Shown: positions 46,901-57,400 of the stretch, piece by piece
Position numbering within the stretch: the first letter of the stretch is position 1
How the letters are laid out: every line of letters begins with the position of its first letter
Origin: an uncultured Flavobacterium sp.
Lineage (GTDB): Bacteria > Bacteroidota > Bacteroidia > Flavobacteriales > Flavobacteriaceae
DNA: 64,000 nt
Direction of reading: 5' to 3'
Assembly: GCA_947632215.1 (NCBI GenBank)
Contig: CANROJ010000005.1
Coordinates: forward strand, 1-64,000
Program-made: the position numbers and the translations under genes
The notes under the pieces: generated by a model
Told to the model about the DNA's origin: nothing
Seen by the model: only the letters and a program-made list of their open reading frames with translations
Databases searched by the model: none

Positions 46901-47176
46901 CAGCGTAAAAATGGTCTATCTGTATTTGATTCAGCTGTAGAAGGAGCCAAGATGCGTCTGCGTCCAATTTTAATGACCTCGTTTGCCTTTGTGGCTGGTT
47001 TAGTTCCACTTATGTTTACCGTAGGTCCATCGGCGGAAGGTAACCACTCTATTAGTTTTAGTGCTGCCGGAGGAATGATCTTTGGTGTAGGAGCTGGTAT
47101 ATTTATCATTCCAGTTTTATACTATGTATTCCAAAAGTGGGATGAAAAACTTAAATCAAAATTTGCCAACGATTAA
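43991..47176 (+). CDS. RND multidrug efflux permease (AcrB/HAE1 type)
   Basis: 1061 residues, full length, twelve membrane helices with two large periplasmic loops. The proton-relay residues are visible: the Asp pair in VLSIGIVVDDAIVVVE (TM4) and the lysine in GLLAKNAILIVEFA (TM10). ATVISIMFVLLGLVGLTLLP starts TM1 and GQVGFMQGPAGIFYKQFAYT-like loop precedes TM6. Drugs, bile salts or detergents are typical substrates; the exact range is not readable. It is 65 bases after the adaptor and 9 bases before the channel. Confidence 0.95.
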   Translation: MLKAIIQRPILATVISIMFVLLGLVGLTLLPISRFPEIAPPSVLVSTSYPGANAETVAKSVLLPIEEAINGVDNMTYISSKASNSGAGTISVFFKAGTDPDQAAVNVSNRVSRASADLPSEVNENGVSVTPRQSGNIMTINFYSDHPEQIYDETFLQAFTQININRELLRVPGVASVTRVGARDYSMRTWLNPEKLALYNLVPQDILSAIKDQNFEIAPGNFGETSDEAFEAALKHKGRFSLPEEYEDIVIKTNDDGSVLMLKDVARVEFGASNVGSDNSVNGYPGLTMNITQTAGSNAREIDIEVRKVLENVAKSFPLGIKYEITYSVKDQIDESISQVKNTLFEAFILVFIIVYLFLQDFRSTIIPVIAIPISLIGTLFFIYLMGFSINVLTMFALVLSIGIVVDDAIVVVEAIHEKMHQTGLKAKEATLVTMSEITRAIISITLVMSAVFLPVGFMQGPAGIFYKQFAYTLAFAILISAVNALTLSPALCALFLKQPHNQTSAENSDNKLDEKVRDAKKQNIVSRSLAKFFFAFNTAFDSFTNTYVKAIKKLITNKKVSLSGLALFIAVGVFYLQNTPSSFIPREDDSFITYSLAMPAGASLARTKVVLAKSDSILNLRDDIEGMTAISGYNAIDGNASPSFAVGYINLKPYKERGKIKDIDAIIEDISKDLSVINEASFNVFPRPTISGFGDFGGIEFMLQDRMGGGYDEFSNVAQDVIEQLNERPEISNAFTSFKANFPQYLMEIDYVKAKTLGLSVKDLMNTVKNYYGRIKAGDFTRFGRTYRVYMQADVQYRENPESFNSIFVRNKDGDMIPANTVIKLKRVLGPETVTRYNLYNSIAIKTNPAAGYSTGDAMKAIEEVAAQMPGNYSYEFTGMSLEEKDSGSQAAIIFGLSIIFVYFLLCAQYESYLLPVAILLSVPTGLLGVALFVNLAGLQNNIYVQVGLIMLIGLLAKNAILIVEFALQQRKNGLSVFDSAVEGAKMRLRPILMTSFAFVAGLVPLMFTVGPSAEGNHSISFSAAGGMIFGVGAGIFIIPVLYYVFQKWDEKLKSKFAND

Positions 47177-47185
47177 ATCACCTAT

Positions 47186-48652
47186 ATGAAGACAAATAGA
47201 AGAATTTTACGATATAGTTTATATGCTTTAGTAGGTGGTGTAACTCTTTTAACTTTTAGCTGTGCACCACAAAGCAAGTATCAAAAACCACAACTAGATA
47301 TCCCTAACTCCTACAAAGGACAAGATAGTCTAGATGTGGGTGAAGATTCCCTTAGTATTGCAACTGTTAATTGGGAGGACTTTTTTGAAGATGAGCAGCT
47401 TATTGCCTTAATTTCAAAAGGACTTGAATTTAACTTTGATTATAAAGTGGCTCTTAATAACCTTGAGATGGCACATTTGCAAGCCTCTCAAGCTAAGTTA
47501 GAGTGGCTACCAAGTATTAATGCAACTATAGCAGGTATAGATTATGCTTACCGCTCAGAGCTTGTATCCAGTACCCAATCAAGCAAGTACTACCAAGACA
47601 AAGAAGCACCTACAAACATGTATATAAACGCTTCTCAACACAAAACAGGATTAAGCCTTAGTTGGGAATTAGATATTTGGGGAAAAATTAAAAGTAAAAG
47701 TGCAGTAGCATTATCTGAATATTTACAAACTAATGAAGCAAGAAAAACAGTGCAGACTGCTATTGTAAGTGATATAGCTACTGGTTACTATAATCTTCTT
47801 CTTTTAGATGCTCAAATGGAAGTAGCTCAAAGTAACTATGAGTTAACTAAGAATACTTTGAGAATTGTTGAACTACAAAGAGATGCAGGACAAATCACCT
47901 CTTTGGCAATACAACAAACTAGAAACCAAATGTTAGTAGCCAAAGCACTTATCCCTAAATTGGAACAGGACATCTCCATACAAGAGAATGCACTTAGTAT
48001 ATTAACAGGTCAACTGCCTACGGATATTAAAAGGGATACAAAATTATCTTTGGTTAAATTAAACGAAACCCTAACCACAGGAGTGCCTCTTGCTATGTTA
48101 AGCCGTAGACCAGACGTGCAGGCTGCCCAGTTTAACTTAGACGCTAAAAACGCTGCAGTTGGTGTTGCACAAACTAGCCGATACCCTTCTCTTAATATTA
48201 ATGTTGGAGGAGGAGTTAATGCCATGCTAGGTAGAAACTGGTTCAATATTCCTGGAGCTTTATTTGGAGATTTAGCTGCAAGTTTAACTGGTCCTCTATT
48301 TAATAAAAAACGCTTAAAAACAGCTTTTGAAGTTGCTAAAATAGAAAGAGAAAACGCAGAAATTTCTCTTCAGAAAAAAGTTTATCTAGCCATCACAGAG
48401 GTAACTAATTCCTTAACTAACCTTAAAACGGTAGAACAGCAAATACAAATTGCACAGGAACAAGTAACCACGTCTCGTTTGGGAGTAAAACAATCTAACC
48501 TACTTTTCAACAGCGGATATGCCACTTATATCGAGGTAATAAACGCTCAAAGAAACATGTTAGATAGTGAATTGCGCTTAAATGAATTCAGACAAAAGAA
48601 ACTTTTATCAAGAGTTGAACTATACAAAAGTCTTGGTGGAGGATGGAATTAA
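47186..48652 (+). CDS. Outer-membrane efflux channel (OprM/NodT-type lipoprotein)
   Basis: 488 residues with a lipobox (TFSC, about C26) and the repeated TolC-fold helices: LNNLEMAHLQASQAKLEWLP, LSWELDIWGKIKSK (channel signature), ARKTVQTAIVSDIATGYYNL, AMLSRRPDVQAAQFNLDAKN (second-half SRRPDV signature), and GGGVNAMLGRNWFNIPGALF. It completes the tripartite pump. A perfect 18-bp terminator closes the operon about 120 bases later. Confidence 0.93.
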   Translation: MKTNRRILRYSLYALVGGVTLLTFSCAPQSKYQKPQLDIPNSYKGQDSLDVGEDSLSIATVNWEDFFEDEQLIALISKGLEFNFDYKVALNNLEMAHLQASQAKLEWLPSINATIAGIDYAYRSELVSSTQSSKYYQDKEAPTNMYINASQHKTGLSLSWELDIWGKIKSKSAVALSEYLQTNEARKTVQTAIVSDIATGYYNLLLLDAQMEVAQSNYELTKNTLRIVELQRDAGQITSLAIQQTRNQMLVAKALIPKLEQDISIQENALSILTGQLPTDIKRDTKLSLVKLNETLTTGVPLAMLSRRPDVQAAQFNLDAKNAAVGVAQTSRYPSLNINVGGGVNAMLGRNWFNIPGALFGDLAASLTGPLFNKKRLKTAFEVAKIERENAEISLQKKVYLAITEVTNSLTNLKTVEQQIQIAQEQVTTSRLGVKQSNLLFNSGYATYIEVINAQRNMLDSELRLNEFRQKKLLSRVELYKSLGGGWN

Positions 48653-48774
48653 ACAAAATAAATCATTGATTTGTGACATATTTGTTGTATAATACATTGA
48701 TATACTACTAAAGTCAAAAAAGTGGTTTTCTAGTAAGTATTATCAGAAACTATATACAATACAAAAAGTCCTTT

Positions 48775-48825
48775 AAAAGAGGTATACTATAAAATAGTTT
48801 ATTTTTATAGTATACCTCTTTCTTT
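48775..48825 (+). terminator. Strong terminator of the RND operon
   Basis: 18-bp perfect stem AAAGAGGTATACTATAAA (48776-48793) with TTTATAGTATACCTCTTT (48804-48821), then TCTTTTG. Confidence 0.9.
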
Positions 48826-48865
48826 TGTGATTGGTTAGGTCATAGAATTATTTTATTTCACACAA

Positions 48866-49076
48866 AATACAACTGCATCACTCGAAATATATTGTAATTA
48901 CCCTAGCAACTACAACTTATGGAATTGGAGACATTGATATAGATACAGAAAACAAAGTCGATTATAAAGAAATTGATAATTACCCTTATTTAGATAGAGA
49001 GTTACAGGAAATAGAAATAGGTTATAAAATTGGTAGTGCAACAGACTCGAAATTGTTTACTTTATTGCTAGTCTAA
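48866..49076 (+). pseudogene. Orphan coding fragment
   Basis: An open frame without a usable start contains TYGIGDIDIDTENKVDYKEI and YPYLDRELQEIEIGYKIGSA, ending at TAA 49074-49076. It reads like protein but I do not recognise it. It lies against an IS256 relic. Confidence 0.3.
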
Positions 49077-49109
49077 CACGAAGTGTGTCAGTTCCTGATT
49101 TTTTATTGC

Positions 49110-49500
49110 TATAGCGTATCCCCACATTTAATATAAAGCTGCAACATAGACAGCCCCTAATCAGAAATAGGCATTGTCCACTTTTTAGACACCTCACTAA
49201 TAGCCAAATACATTAACTTCCCTAAGGAAACTTGACTAGTAAAAACTCCTTTAGTCTTTGTTACTTTCCTTATCTATCTATGCATTACTTCTATGACATT
49301 AATGGTATAGATAGCTCTTCTAACCTCTTTATCAAAGTCACAGTAAGTAAGTAAATAAGTACGCCCAGTTATCTAACCATCCTTTAGCAGCTAAAGGATT
49401 TATATTAGCCCATTTTTTTTCAAATTACAATAGTCTTTCATAACTTTGATCTTCGCTTACTGCAGTGTAAATAGGTTAAAGATCAGCAGCTACACACAAG
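49110..49500 (-). mobile_element. IS256-family transposase relic (C-terminal part)
   Basis: Minus-strand frames read DLKPIYTAVSEDQSYERLL, then WLDNWAYLFTYL, RRAIYTINVIEVMHR, IRKVTKTKGVFTSQVSLGKL, MYLAISEVSKKWTMPISD, with stops and shifts in between. This is the order of the C-terminus of IS256 transposases (W--NW-NL-TYF-Y--IRRAIYTTNAIE, IRKVTK-KG-F, A-KLVYLA---A-KKWTMP). No terminal repeats were recognised. It sits just upstream of the metal-efflux locus. Confidence 0.78.
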
Positions 49501-49884
49501 TGCTAAAATAGGTTGACCAGTTATAAATTAAATATCCTGAGGGTTTCTCTCTCTCTGGATTTTTTTATGCACATAATTTGGAGTACACATATTTAATCTT
49601 AAATGATACCCCGTAATCTATCTGCTAAAAACATAAGTAACAAGAGATAGATAAGATATATTTGTTTTAGAGACAGTGTCTTAAACTACCTAACAATCAA
49701 AGAATTTAATCAAAAAACACAAATTAATAAAGCTGCTTAACTAATTGTCCAGATTTCGTTAGGATATCCAGTCTTCTTATAACCACTGGTATTAAACCTT
49801 AAATAAGATAGCTTTTTATAGTTAGAGTATATTAAGCATTAAAAAATGCTATTTCCAAGTTTATATCAATCTAACACAAATATA
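49501..49884. other. Gap between the IS relic and the response regulator
   Basis: About 380 bases, AT-rich, with a CTCTCTCTCT run (49551-49558). No gene or hairpin of note. Confidence 0.5.
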
Positions 49885-49892
49885 TATCTTTG
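49885..49892 (+). promoter_or_regulatory. -7 box (TATCTTTG) of the metal-efflux operon
   Basis: TATCTTTG ends 5 bases before the ATG at 49898, so transcription would begin at or next to the start codon and the message may be leaderless. Confidence 0.55.
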
Positions 49893-49897
49893 CACTT

Positions 49898-50581
49898 ATG
49901 AGAATTTTAGTAATAGAAGACCAAACGACTCTTAATGAGAATATTTCACAAGCTTTAACTTGTGAAAACTTTATAGTGGATAGTGTGTATGACGGATCTT
50001 TAGCCGAGCGTTTTCTGAAAAAGCAATCGTTTGATTGTATTGTGATGGATATTAATTTACCAAAAAAAAACGGCTTTGATTTATGCAAGGACTTTCGAAA
50101 GTACAATACTACTACTCCAATCTTAATGCTTACTGCTTTTGATGAATTAGAAGATAAAATAAAAGGTTTTAATAGTGGTGCTGATGATTACCTTACTAAG
50201 CCGTTTTATATGAAAGAACTCATATTAAGAATAAATTCTCTAACTAAAAGAAGTCAAAACAAAGAAACAACTAGTTCTTCTAAAACTATTAATATTTTAG
50301 ATTTAACCATAAACACTGCCAAAAAAATAGTTACACGAGAAAACATAGAAATTAAGCTTACACCCCGGGAATACCAAATATTGATTCTGCTTTGCCAGAA
50401 TCCTGGTGAAATTATTTCAAAGAGTGAGTTGGTGCAAAATATATGGGGTACCTCTGTTTGTATAAATACAAACACCATAGAGGTATATATCAACTTCTTG
50501 CGAAATAAAATAGATAAGCCTTTTGGGAAAAACTCCATAAAGACCAAAATAGGTTATGGATATTATCTAGATGTAGAATGA
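49898..50581 (+). CDS. OmpR-family response regulator
   Basis: 227 residues. Receiver domain: acidic pocket in VIEDQT, phospho-acceptor D51 in CIVMDINLPKKNG, the T in MLTAFDE and the lysine in DDYLTKPF. DNA-binding winged helix: LTPREYQILILLCQNPGEII and NTNTIEVYINFLRNKI with a final TKIGYGYYLDV. It should be phosphorylated by the kinase encoded next and switch on the pump genes. The coding frames of the two overlap by 4 bases. Confidence 0.92.
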   Translation: MRILVIEDQTTLNENISQALTCENFIVDSVYDGSLAERFLKKQSFDCIVMDINLPKKNGFDLCKDFRKYNTTTPILMLTAFDELEDKIKGFNSGADDYLTKPFYMKELILRINSLTKRSQNKETTSSSKTINILDLTINTAKKIVTRENIEIKLTPREYQILILLCQNPGEIISKSELVQNIWGTSVCINTNTIEVYINFLRNKIDKPFGKNSIKTKIGYGYYLDVE

Positions 50582-51945
50582 AAATTAGAAATAAAATATT
50601 AGTTTATTTCTCTAGTGCGATAATTTTCGTCACAGGGATATCTCTTATCATAGTATTTATATTGTTTTCTGAATATCGTGAAGAGGAATTTCAACAGCAA
50701 CAATACTCAAAAATTAAAACTACCATTGGCTTAATTGAGGAATTTGATAAAATAAGCGACCAGATTTCCTTAATGTTAGACAAGCAATCTATACACGATT
50801 TCTACGATGAGAAAATGCTTATTTACGACAATAATAAAGATCTAATATTCTCAAGTCTTGATAGTCTTGCTATTGTCAAAGAAAATAATCTGCTACAAAA
50901 CTTATCTATTTCAACAAACTGGATTGAAACTAAAGAAGATGGATATGATGTGATTGGAGTTTATATTGAAAAGGACTCTAAATCATATTACGCAATAAGT
51001 AAAGCGTATGATTATTTTGGTTACTCGAAAAAATATTTCCTTCAAAAAGTACTCATTGGAATCTTTATCTTTGTGGTAATTATAGTCATATTAGTATCCA
51101 TTTACTTATCCAATATTATTTCTAAACCCATTTGGGAATTAACCCATAAAATAGACAAATTTGATTTCTCTGATAAGCATATAAAGCCTCTTAAGATAAA
51201 CACTAACACAAGTGAATTACTACATTTGTCACACAAATTCAATGATCTAGCCAAACGTACCACAGAGGCTTTTTTGTTTCAAAAATATAGCATTCAGCAT
51301 ATTTCACATGAATTAAAAACGCCCCTTGCAGTACTAGTGTCTGAACTTGAAAAAATACAGACTTATCAAAATATTCAACAAATAAAACTCGAAGTCTCCC
51401 AACAATGCCAAAGTGCAAAATCACTTGGAAATATTATAAATATTTTACTTCAAATCTCAAAAATAGAATCAGGACAAGAGATCCCTACAAAATCAATTCG
51501 TTTGGATGAGCTTGTTTTTGATTGTATTGCTCAGCTAAATTCTATTTATCCGGATTTTACCTTTGATATACTTTTCTGCTCCGATATCATACAGGAAAGC
51601 AATTTAATAATAACTGCAAATGAAGAACTTCTCAAGCAAGCACTATTAAATTTAATGATTAATGCTGTAGAGTATGCAGATAATCAAAAAGCTAAAATAT
51701 TTTTTGATTGCAGCCCAAACAACCTACAAATAGATATCTCTAATAGAGGTAAAACACTAACAAAACAAGAACAAAAGTTACTTTTCTCCTATTTCTTTAG
51801 AGGACAAAATGCCAAACATAAACAGGGCTTTGGACTTGGTTTGATCTTATCACAAAGAATATTTTCCATTTATAAGATGGATATAGAATACCATTGTATA
51901 GATAAATCCCAAAACGTATTCCGTATTATTTTTCCTAAATATTAA
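50578..51945 (+). CDS. Sensor histidine kinase
   Basis: 455 residues. Two membrane helices (about 8-28 and 158-180) flank a roughly 130-residue periplasmic sensor, then a HAMP region (SNIISKPIWELTHKIDKFDF), the phospho-acceptor H-box SIQHISHELKTPLAVL (H about 243), N-box LLNLMINAVEYADN, and a G-box GFGLGLILSQRIF. By position it senses a metal or related envelope stress, like CusS or CzcS. It lacks Met-rich or His-rich patches in the sensor that would point to a particular ion. Confidence 0.9.
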   Translation: MKIRNKILVYFSSAIIFVTGISLIIVFILFSEYREEEFQQQQYSKIKTTIGLIEEFDKISDQISLMLDKQSIHDFYDEKMLIYDNNKDLIFSSLDSLAIVKENNLLQNLSISTNWIETKEDGYDVIGVYIEKDSKSYYAISKAYDYFGYSKKYFLQKVLIGIFIFVVIIVILVSIYLSNIISKPIWELTHKIDKFDFSDKHIKPLKINTNTSELLHLSHKFNDLAKRTTEAFLFQKYSIQHISHELKTPLAVLVSELEKIQTYQNIQQIKLEVSQQCQSAKSLGNIINILLQISKIESGQEIPTKSIRLDELVFDCIAQLNSIYPDFTFDILFCSDIIQESNLIITANEELLKQALLNLMINAVEYADNQKAKIFFDCSPNNLQIDISNRGKTLTKQEQKLLFSYFFRGQNAKHKQGFGLGLILSQRIFSIYKMDIEYHCIDKSQNVFRIIFPKY

Positions 51946-52017
51946 GGCTAATTTTATACTCCTTAAGCTCTTTTTAAGGTCAATAAATTCATTTTTGCAA
52001 TACTAATAATTGTAATA

Positions 52018-53286
52018 ATGAACAGATTTATTTTTTTGTGTATTCTACTTTTTTGTAACCTGGTTAGTTCACAGCAAACGGTAAAGCTTTCTAGAGAACA
52101 AGCAGAGAGTATTTTCTTAGAAAACAATATTGACTTGATTTGTGAAAAGCTTAATATTGAAACCCAAAAAGCAGAAGTTATACAGGCTAAATTATGGCCT
52201 AACCCTACTTTTTCCATAAGCGAAATTAATCTGTGGAAAACCACAAGGGTTGAAAACTCGCCACCTTTTTGGGGGAATTTTGGAAGAGATAGACAAATCG
52301 CCTTCGAATTAGAACAACTCATCGAGACTGCAGGTAAGAGAAAAAAACTAATTGCCTTAGAACAAATCGGGGTATCAAAGGCCGAACAAGAGTTTGAAGG
52401 ACTATTAAGAGAGCTGAAACTCGAACTTCGCAATCTGCTAACAGAACTGCAGTACCTTCAACTCTCTAAGAAGATTTACCAGAATCTTTTAGATAATGTT
52501 TTGCAATTAACAAACTCGTATCAAAACCAACTAAATCAGGGCATTATTTCAAAGGCAGAGTACATGCGTTTAAAAGCCCAAGAACTTGAGATAGAAAAAG
52601 ACATTTTAGATCTAAATCTCCAATCCAATGAGATCCAAAAGGAATTAAAATTGTTACTTAATATATCTTCTTCCCTTAGTATAGAAATTAGCGATAATGG
52701 TTTTATAAAAGAAACTGTAGATTATAATGCTTTTTTTATTGAAGATATTTTACAAACAGCCAAAGATAATCGGCATGATTATAAATTGGCTTTATTAGAA
52801 CAAGAGTATTCCAATAAGCTCTTAGATTACCAGAAAGCTCAGCGTATTCCTGATGTAAATCTCCTTGTGAATTATGACCGAAATGGAAATACAATGCTTG
52901 ATTTTGTAGGTGTTGGACTTTCCTTTGATCTGCCTATTTTCAATAGAAATCAAGGCGGTGTAAAAAAGGCAAAAATTGGTATTACTACGGCCGAATTACA
53001 AAAGGAAAAAACTTTAAAATCCATTGAAAACCAAGTATTATTTTCCTATGAATCCTTAAAGGAGTCTATTGGTTTTCTAAACAAAGTTCAAGCAAATTAC
53101 CCACAGGATTTAGATCTACTTTTAGCTAACTATACCAAAAATTTTCTACATAAAAATGTAAGTATGTTAGAATACTTAGACTTTATGGATGCCTACATCA
53201 ATAATAAAAAAATTATTCTTGAGACCCAAAAACAGATCAATCACAAAGTAGAACAGCTTAATTACTCTTTAGGAAAAGACCTTTAA
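52018..53286 (+). CDS. Outer-membrane efflux protein (CzcC/CusC type)
   Basis: 422 residues with a signal peptide (MNRFIFLCILLFCNLVSS). TolC-fold features: VKLSREQAESIFLENNIDLI at the start, WPNPTFSISEINLWK, then the second repeat with GVGLSFDLPIFNRNQGGVKK, the conserved LPIFNRNQG motif of the CzcC branch. It forms the outer-membrane exit of the metal pump. It begins 72 bases after the kinase and 16 bases before the adaptor. Confidence 0.9.
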   Translation: MNRFIFLCILLFCNLVSSQQTVKLSREQAESIFLENNIDLICEKLNIETQKAEVIQAKLWPNPTFSISEINLWKTTRVENSPPFWGNFGRDRQIAFELEQLIETAGKRKKLIALEQIGVSKAEQEFEGLLRELKLELRNLLTELQYLQLSKKIYQNLLDNVLQLTNSYQNQLNQGIISKAEYMRLKAQELEIEKDILDLNLQSNEIQKELKLLLNISSSLSIEISDNGFIKETVDYNAFFIEDILQTAKDNRHDYKLALLEQEYSNKLLDYQKAQRIPDVNLLVNYDRNGNTMLDFVGVGLSFDLPIFNRNQGGVKKAKIGITTAELQKEKTLKSIENQVLFSYESLKESIGFLNKVQANYPQDLDLLLANYTKNFLHKNVSMLEYLDFMDAYINNKKIILETQKQINHKVEQLNYSLGKDL

Positions 53287-53302
53287 TCCAAATTATTAAA
53301 AC

Positions 53303-54382
53303 ATGAAAAAATATTTTTTACAGATTTCAATTATTCTACTAATGGCAAGTTGTCAAGAAAGTGAAAAAAAAGTAGTTCAAATCAATGAATATTGTCTGGA
53401 TGAAAAACATAAAGAGATTATCAAATTATTATCCGTAACAAAAGAAAATGTAATGGAACAAATACATTTAACAGGTAATATTGTGGAAAATTTTGACAAG
53501 GTTAGCAATTTTGTTAGCCTAATCAACGGAGTCATCTCTACCACTTATTTTTCTCAAGGAGATACCGTCTACAAAGGACAAGTTTTAGCTGAAATGCAAA
53601 GCACAGAACTCTCTTTACTTCAAGCAGAATTAACTTCCATAGAAGCACAAATTCTAATTGTAGAAGTTGATCTTTTTGCTAAGCAGCAATTGTTCAATGA
53701 CGGTATCTCCTCAAATAAGGAGCTTATTGAACTTAAAAGTCAATGGAAAGTTTTACAATCAGATAAGAAGAAAATTCAAGCAACTTTAAGCCTTTTTAAT
53801 GCAGATGATACTAAGGGTGTCTTTTTAATTAAAGCTCCCAGTACAGGAGTTATAACCAAGAAAAATATTAATCCAGGAACCACAATAACAGACCAAGGAG
53901 ATATTTTATTTTCAATTTCTGATTTAAGTACTCTTTGGGCTATGGCAGATATATACCCGAGTCAAATAGGGTATGTGAACAAAGATATGCAAGTTCTAGT
54001 TAAAAGCCCTTCTTATCCAGATGAAACTTTTCAAGGAAAAATAGATCTTGTTTCAGATATTTTAGATGATACCACAAAAGTATTAAAAGCTAGAATAAAC
54101 CTCGATAATAAACAAAATAAATTAAAACCTGGAATGATGATAGAATTAGACATTTTTAAAGAGGGTAATAAAAGAAAAATTGCTGTCCCAACTTCTAGTT
54201 TAATATTCTCCAACTCTAAGAATTACGTTGTAGTTTATAATGGCGACTGTGATATAGAAGCAAGAGAAGTGCAAATAGCCTCCAAAATAAATCAAACTAC
54301 ATACATAGAAAATGGTTTGATAGAAAACGAAGAAATTATTACCAAAAATCATCTTCTGATTTTCGAGAGCCTTAACAACTAA
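53303..54382 (+). CDS. Metal-efflux membrane fusion protein (CzcB type)
   Basis: 359 residues. The signal ends in a lipobox (LLMASC, C17). Sandwich halves FVSLINGVISTTYFSQGDTV and LIKAPSTGVITKKNINPGTT, an alpha-hairpin of moderate length, and a beta-barrel (TLWAMADIYPSQIGYVNKDM) follow. No N-terminal Met-rich or C-terminal His-rich metal-binding extension is seen. It pairs with the permease that follows. Confidence 0.88.
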   Translation: MKKYFLQISIILLMASCQESEKKVVQINEYCLDEKHKEIIKLLSVTKENVMEQIHLTGNIVENFDKVSNFVSLINGVISTTYFSQGDTVYKGQVLAEMQSTELSLLQAELTSIEAQILIVEVDLFAKQQLFNDGISSNKELIELKSQWKVLQSDKKKIQATLSLFNADDTKGVFLIKAPSTGVITKKNINPGTTITDQGDILFSISDLSTLWAMADIYPSQIGYVNKDMQVLVKSPSYPDETFQGKIDLVSDILDDTTKVLKARINLDNKQNKLKPGMMIELDIFKEGNKRKIAVPTSSLIFSNSKNYVVVYNGDCDIEAREVQIASKINQTTYIENGLIENEEIITKNHLLIFESLNN

Positions 54383-54404
54383 TTAAATAATTATTTATTC
54401 TAAA

Positions 54405-57400
54405 ATGAGGAAGTTTATCCAAAATATAGTCTCTTTTTCTCTAAAAAATCAATTAATTATCTTCTTTCTAACTGGATTATTGATTGTACTAGGAGTTATT
54501 TGTTTAAAAAACACTCCAATTGAGGCTTTCCCAGATGTAACTAACACCCGAACCAGAGTCATTACTCAGTGGCCAGGTAGAAGTGCAGAAGAAATAGAGA
54601 AATTTGTCACTATTCCCATAATGAAGCAAATGAACAGTATTCCTAAAAAGGCAGAGGTGCGTTCTATTTCTCTTTTTGGTCTCTCGGTAGTTACTGTAAT
54701 ATTTGAAGATGATGTGGATGACTTTTATGCCCAACAGTACACTTCGAACAAACTTCAAGGCTTTGATTTACCACAGGGGGCCGAAGCACAAGTTGAACCA
54801 CCTTATGGGGCAACAGGTGAAATATTTCGATATGTTATCCGAAGCAATAGACCCTTGAAAGACATTACAGCCATTCAAGAATGGGTCATAGAAACAGAGC
54901 TTGTTACTATAGCCGGAGTTGCAGACATTGTTAGTTTTGGAGGTGAAGAGAAAATCTATGAAATTAAAGTTAATCCTACACAGCTTTCCAGCTATGGTCT
55001 TTCTCCAATAGACCTATATGAAGCAGTATCTAATAGCAATATCAATACAGGAGGTGATATAATTGAAAGAGGGGCTCAGGCATACGTGGTGCGTGGAATA
55101 GGTCTTTTAGAAAGCCTTAGTGATATTGAAAACATTCTTATTACAACAAGAGATAATGTTCCTATTTTAGTAAAGCATGTTGCAGAGGTTGATATTTCAG
55201 CCAAACCAAGATTAGGTCAAGTTGGACTCCAAGATCAAGAGGATTTGGTTCAAGGAATAGTGGTAATGCTTCGCGGAGAAAACCCTAACGAAGTAATACC
55301 AAGATTAAAACAAAAAATAGAGGAGTTAAATAGCACCATTCTTCCCAAAGATGTGCAAATAGAACCTTTTATTGATAGAACACAATTGGTTGATGCAACT
55401 GTAAATACGGTAACAAAAAATATTTTGGAAGGCATTTTATTGGTATCAATTATAGTATTTATATTCTTATATAACTGGAGAACCACTATAATTGTTGCCT
55501 CTGTTATTCCACTTTCGTTTTTATTTGCCATAATAATGTTGCGCATTCAAAATCTACCTGCCAATTTAATTTCCATGGGAGCAATAGATTTCGGTCTACT
55601 CTTAGAAGGCACTTTAGTAATAGTGGAAACGGTCTTTGTTTCAATGCAAGCAAAAGCTCATAAGGTGGGTATGTTGAAGTTTAACAAAATGTCAAAATCA
55701 GGACTAATTAAAAAAAGTATCTCTAGCGTTGCCATATACATCGTATTTGCTCAGATTATTTTAATTGTGGCCTTGTTCCCTATTTTTTCCTTTCAAAAGG
55801 TAGAAGGAAAAATGTTTTCTCCTTTAGCATTTACTCTGGGATATGCTCTTTTAGGGTCTCTTATTTTAAGTATTACCTACGTTCCGGTAATGTGTAAGGC
55901 CTTACTTAAAAAGAATATTAAAGAAAAAGAAAATAAAGTTTCTCGCTTGTTTTCAAAAAATCTTTATAAATTATTCTTGTTAAGCACTAAATACAAGAAA
56001 ACAACTATTGCCTGTTTTGTAGCTTTGATTGTAATTTGTGGAATTCGTTTCATGGATTATGGGACAGAATTTATTCCAAAATTAAATGAAGGTGCACTAT
56101 ATGTAAGAGCTACTCTTCCCAATAGTATTAACCTTAATGAATCCAGTGCTTTAGCTAAAGAAATGAAAGAAAAAATACGTGGATTCGAACAAGTAGAATT
56201 TGTTCTTAATCAAATAGGTAGACCAAATGATGGAACCGATCCTACAGGTTTTTTCAATATTGAATTCCATATTCAACTTTATCCCCAAAGCCAATGGAAA
56301 AATAAATTATCGAAAGAACAACTAATTGAACAAATACGCAGCGAGTTAGAAGCCTACCCAGGGATTATTTTTGGCTTTAGTCAACCTATTCAGGATAATG
56401 TAGAGGAATATGTTGCTGGGGTTAAGAGTCAGTTAGTTGTCAAGATTTTCGGCAACGATTTATTTAAACTCGAGAATTATGCGGACCAAGTAGCTGATGC
56501 CATAAAAGATGTACAGGGAATCAAAGATTTAAATGTATACCGAAACATTGGACTTCCCGAACTTCGTATTAAACTCCACGATCATAAGATGGCGCGATAT
56601 GGTGTGGATATGGCAAGTGCACAAGCTGTTTTAGAAATGGCAATTGGTGGTAGAGCCGCTACAAGCTTCTATGAACAGGAAAGAACATTCGATGTACGCA
56701 TCCGATTTGCTAAAGAATATAGAGATGACCACCAAAAAATAGGTGCCATACTGATTCCAACAAATTTAGGGACAAATATTCCTTTGAGTGAGATTTCAAC
56801 CATTAGCTACATTACAGGACCAACATTTATATATCGAGAAGCAAATAGCCGATACATCGCTGTAGGTTTTAGTATAGATGGTCGAGACTTGGGAACAACG
56901 ATAAAAGAGGCAAAGTCTAAGGTAGAGCAAATTAAAACTATTCCTAAAAACACCAAAGTAGTTTGGGCTGGTGAATTTGAAAGCAAAGAAAGAGCAACTG
57001 CGCAATTGGCCCTTATTGTTCCTGGTGTATTACTACTGATCTTATTCTTATTATATTTAAATTTCAGAACAATCAAAGATACCCTTATATCTGCTTTAAC
57101 ACTACCATTTGCTTTCATCGGTGGATTTGTTTCTCTATGGCTAACAGGCACCACTTTTGGAATATCAGCAGGAATTGGATTTATAATTCTTTTTGGGGTA
57201 GCCACAATTGATGGAATTGTTTTAATAGGTGTTATGAGAGATAATTTAAGAGAAGGACTTGCTTTGACAAAGGCTATTGACAAAGGAGTTCAAAGCCGTA
57301 TCCGTCCAATTATTATGATTGCTTTAATGGGATCTTTAGGTTTATTACCAGCTGCGCTATCATCTGAGATGGGCTCTGAGATTCAAAAGCCTTTAGCTAT

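Noticed and set aside
51963..52433. 156-codon minus-strand frame over the outer-membrane efflux gene
   Set aside because: Antisense shadow of the CzcC-type gene; Ser-rich composition typical of reversed coding DNA.
56807..57283. 158-codon minus-strand frame inside the metal RND permease
   Set aside because: Antisense shadow of the permease, no independent signal.
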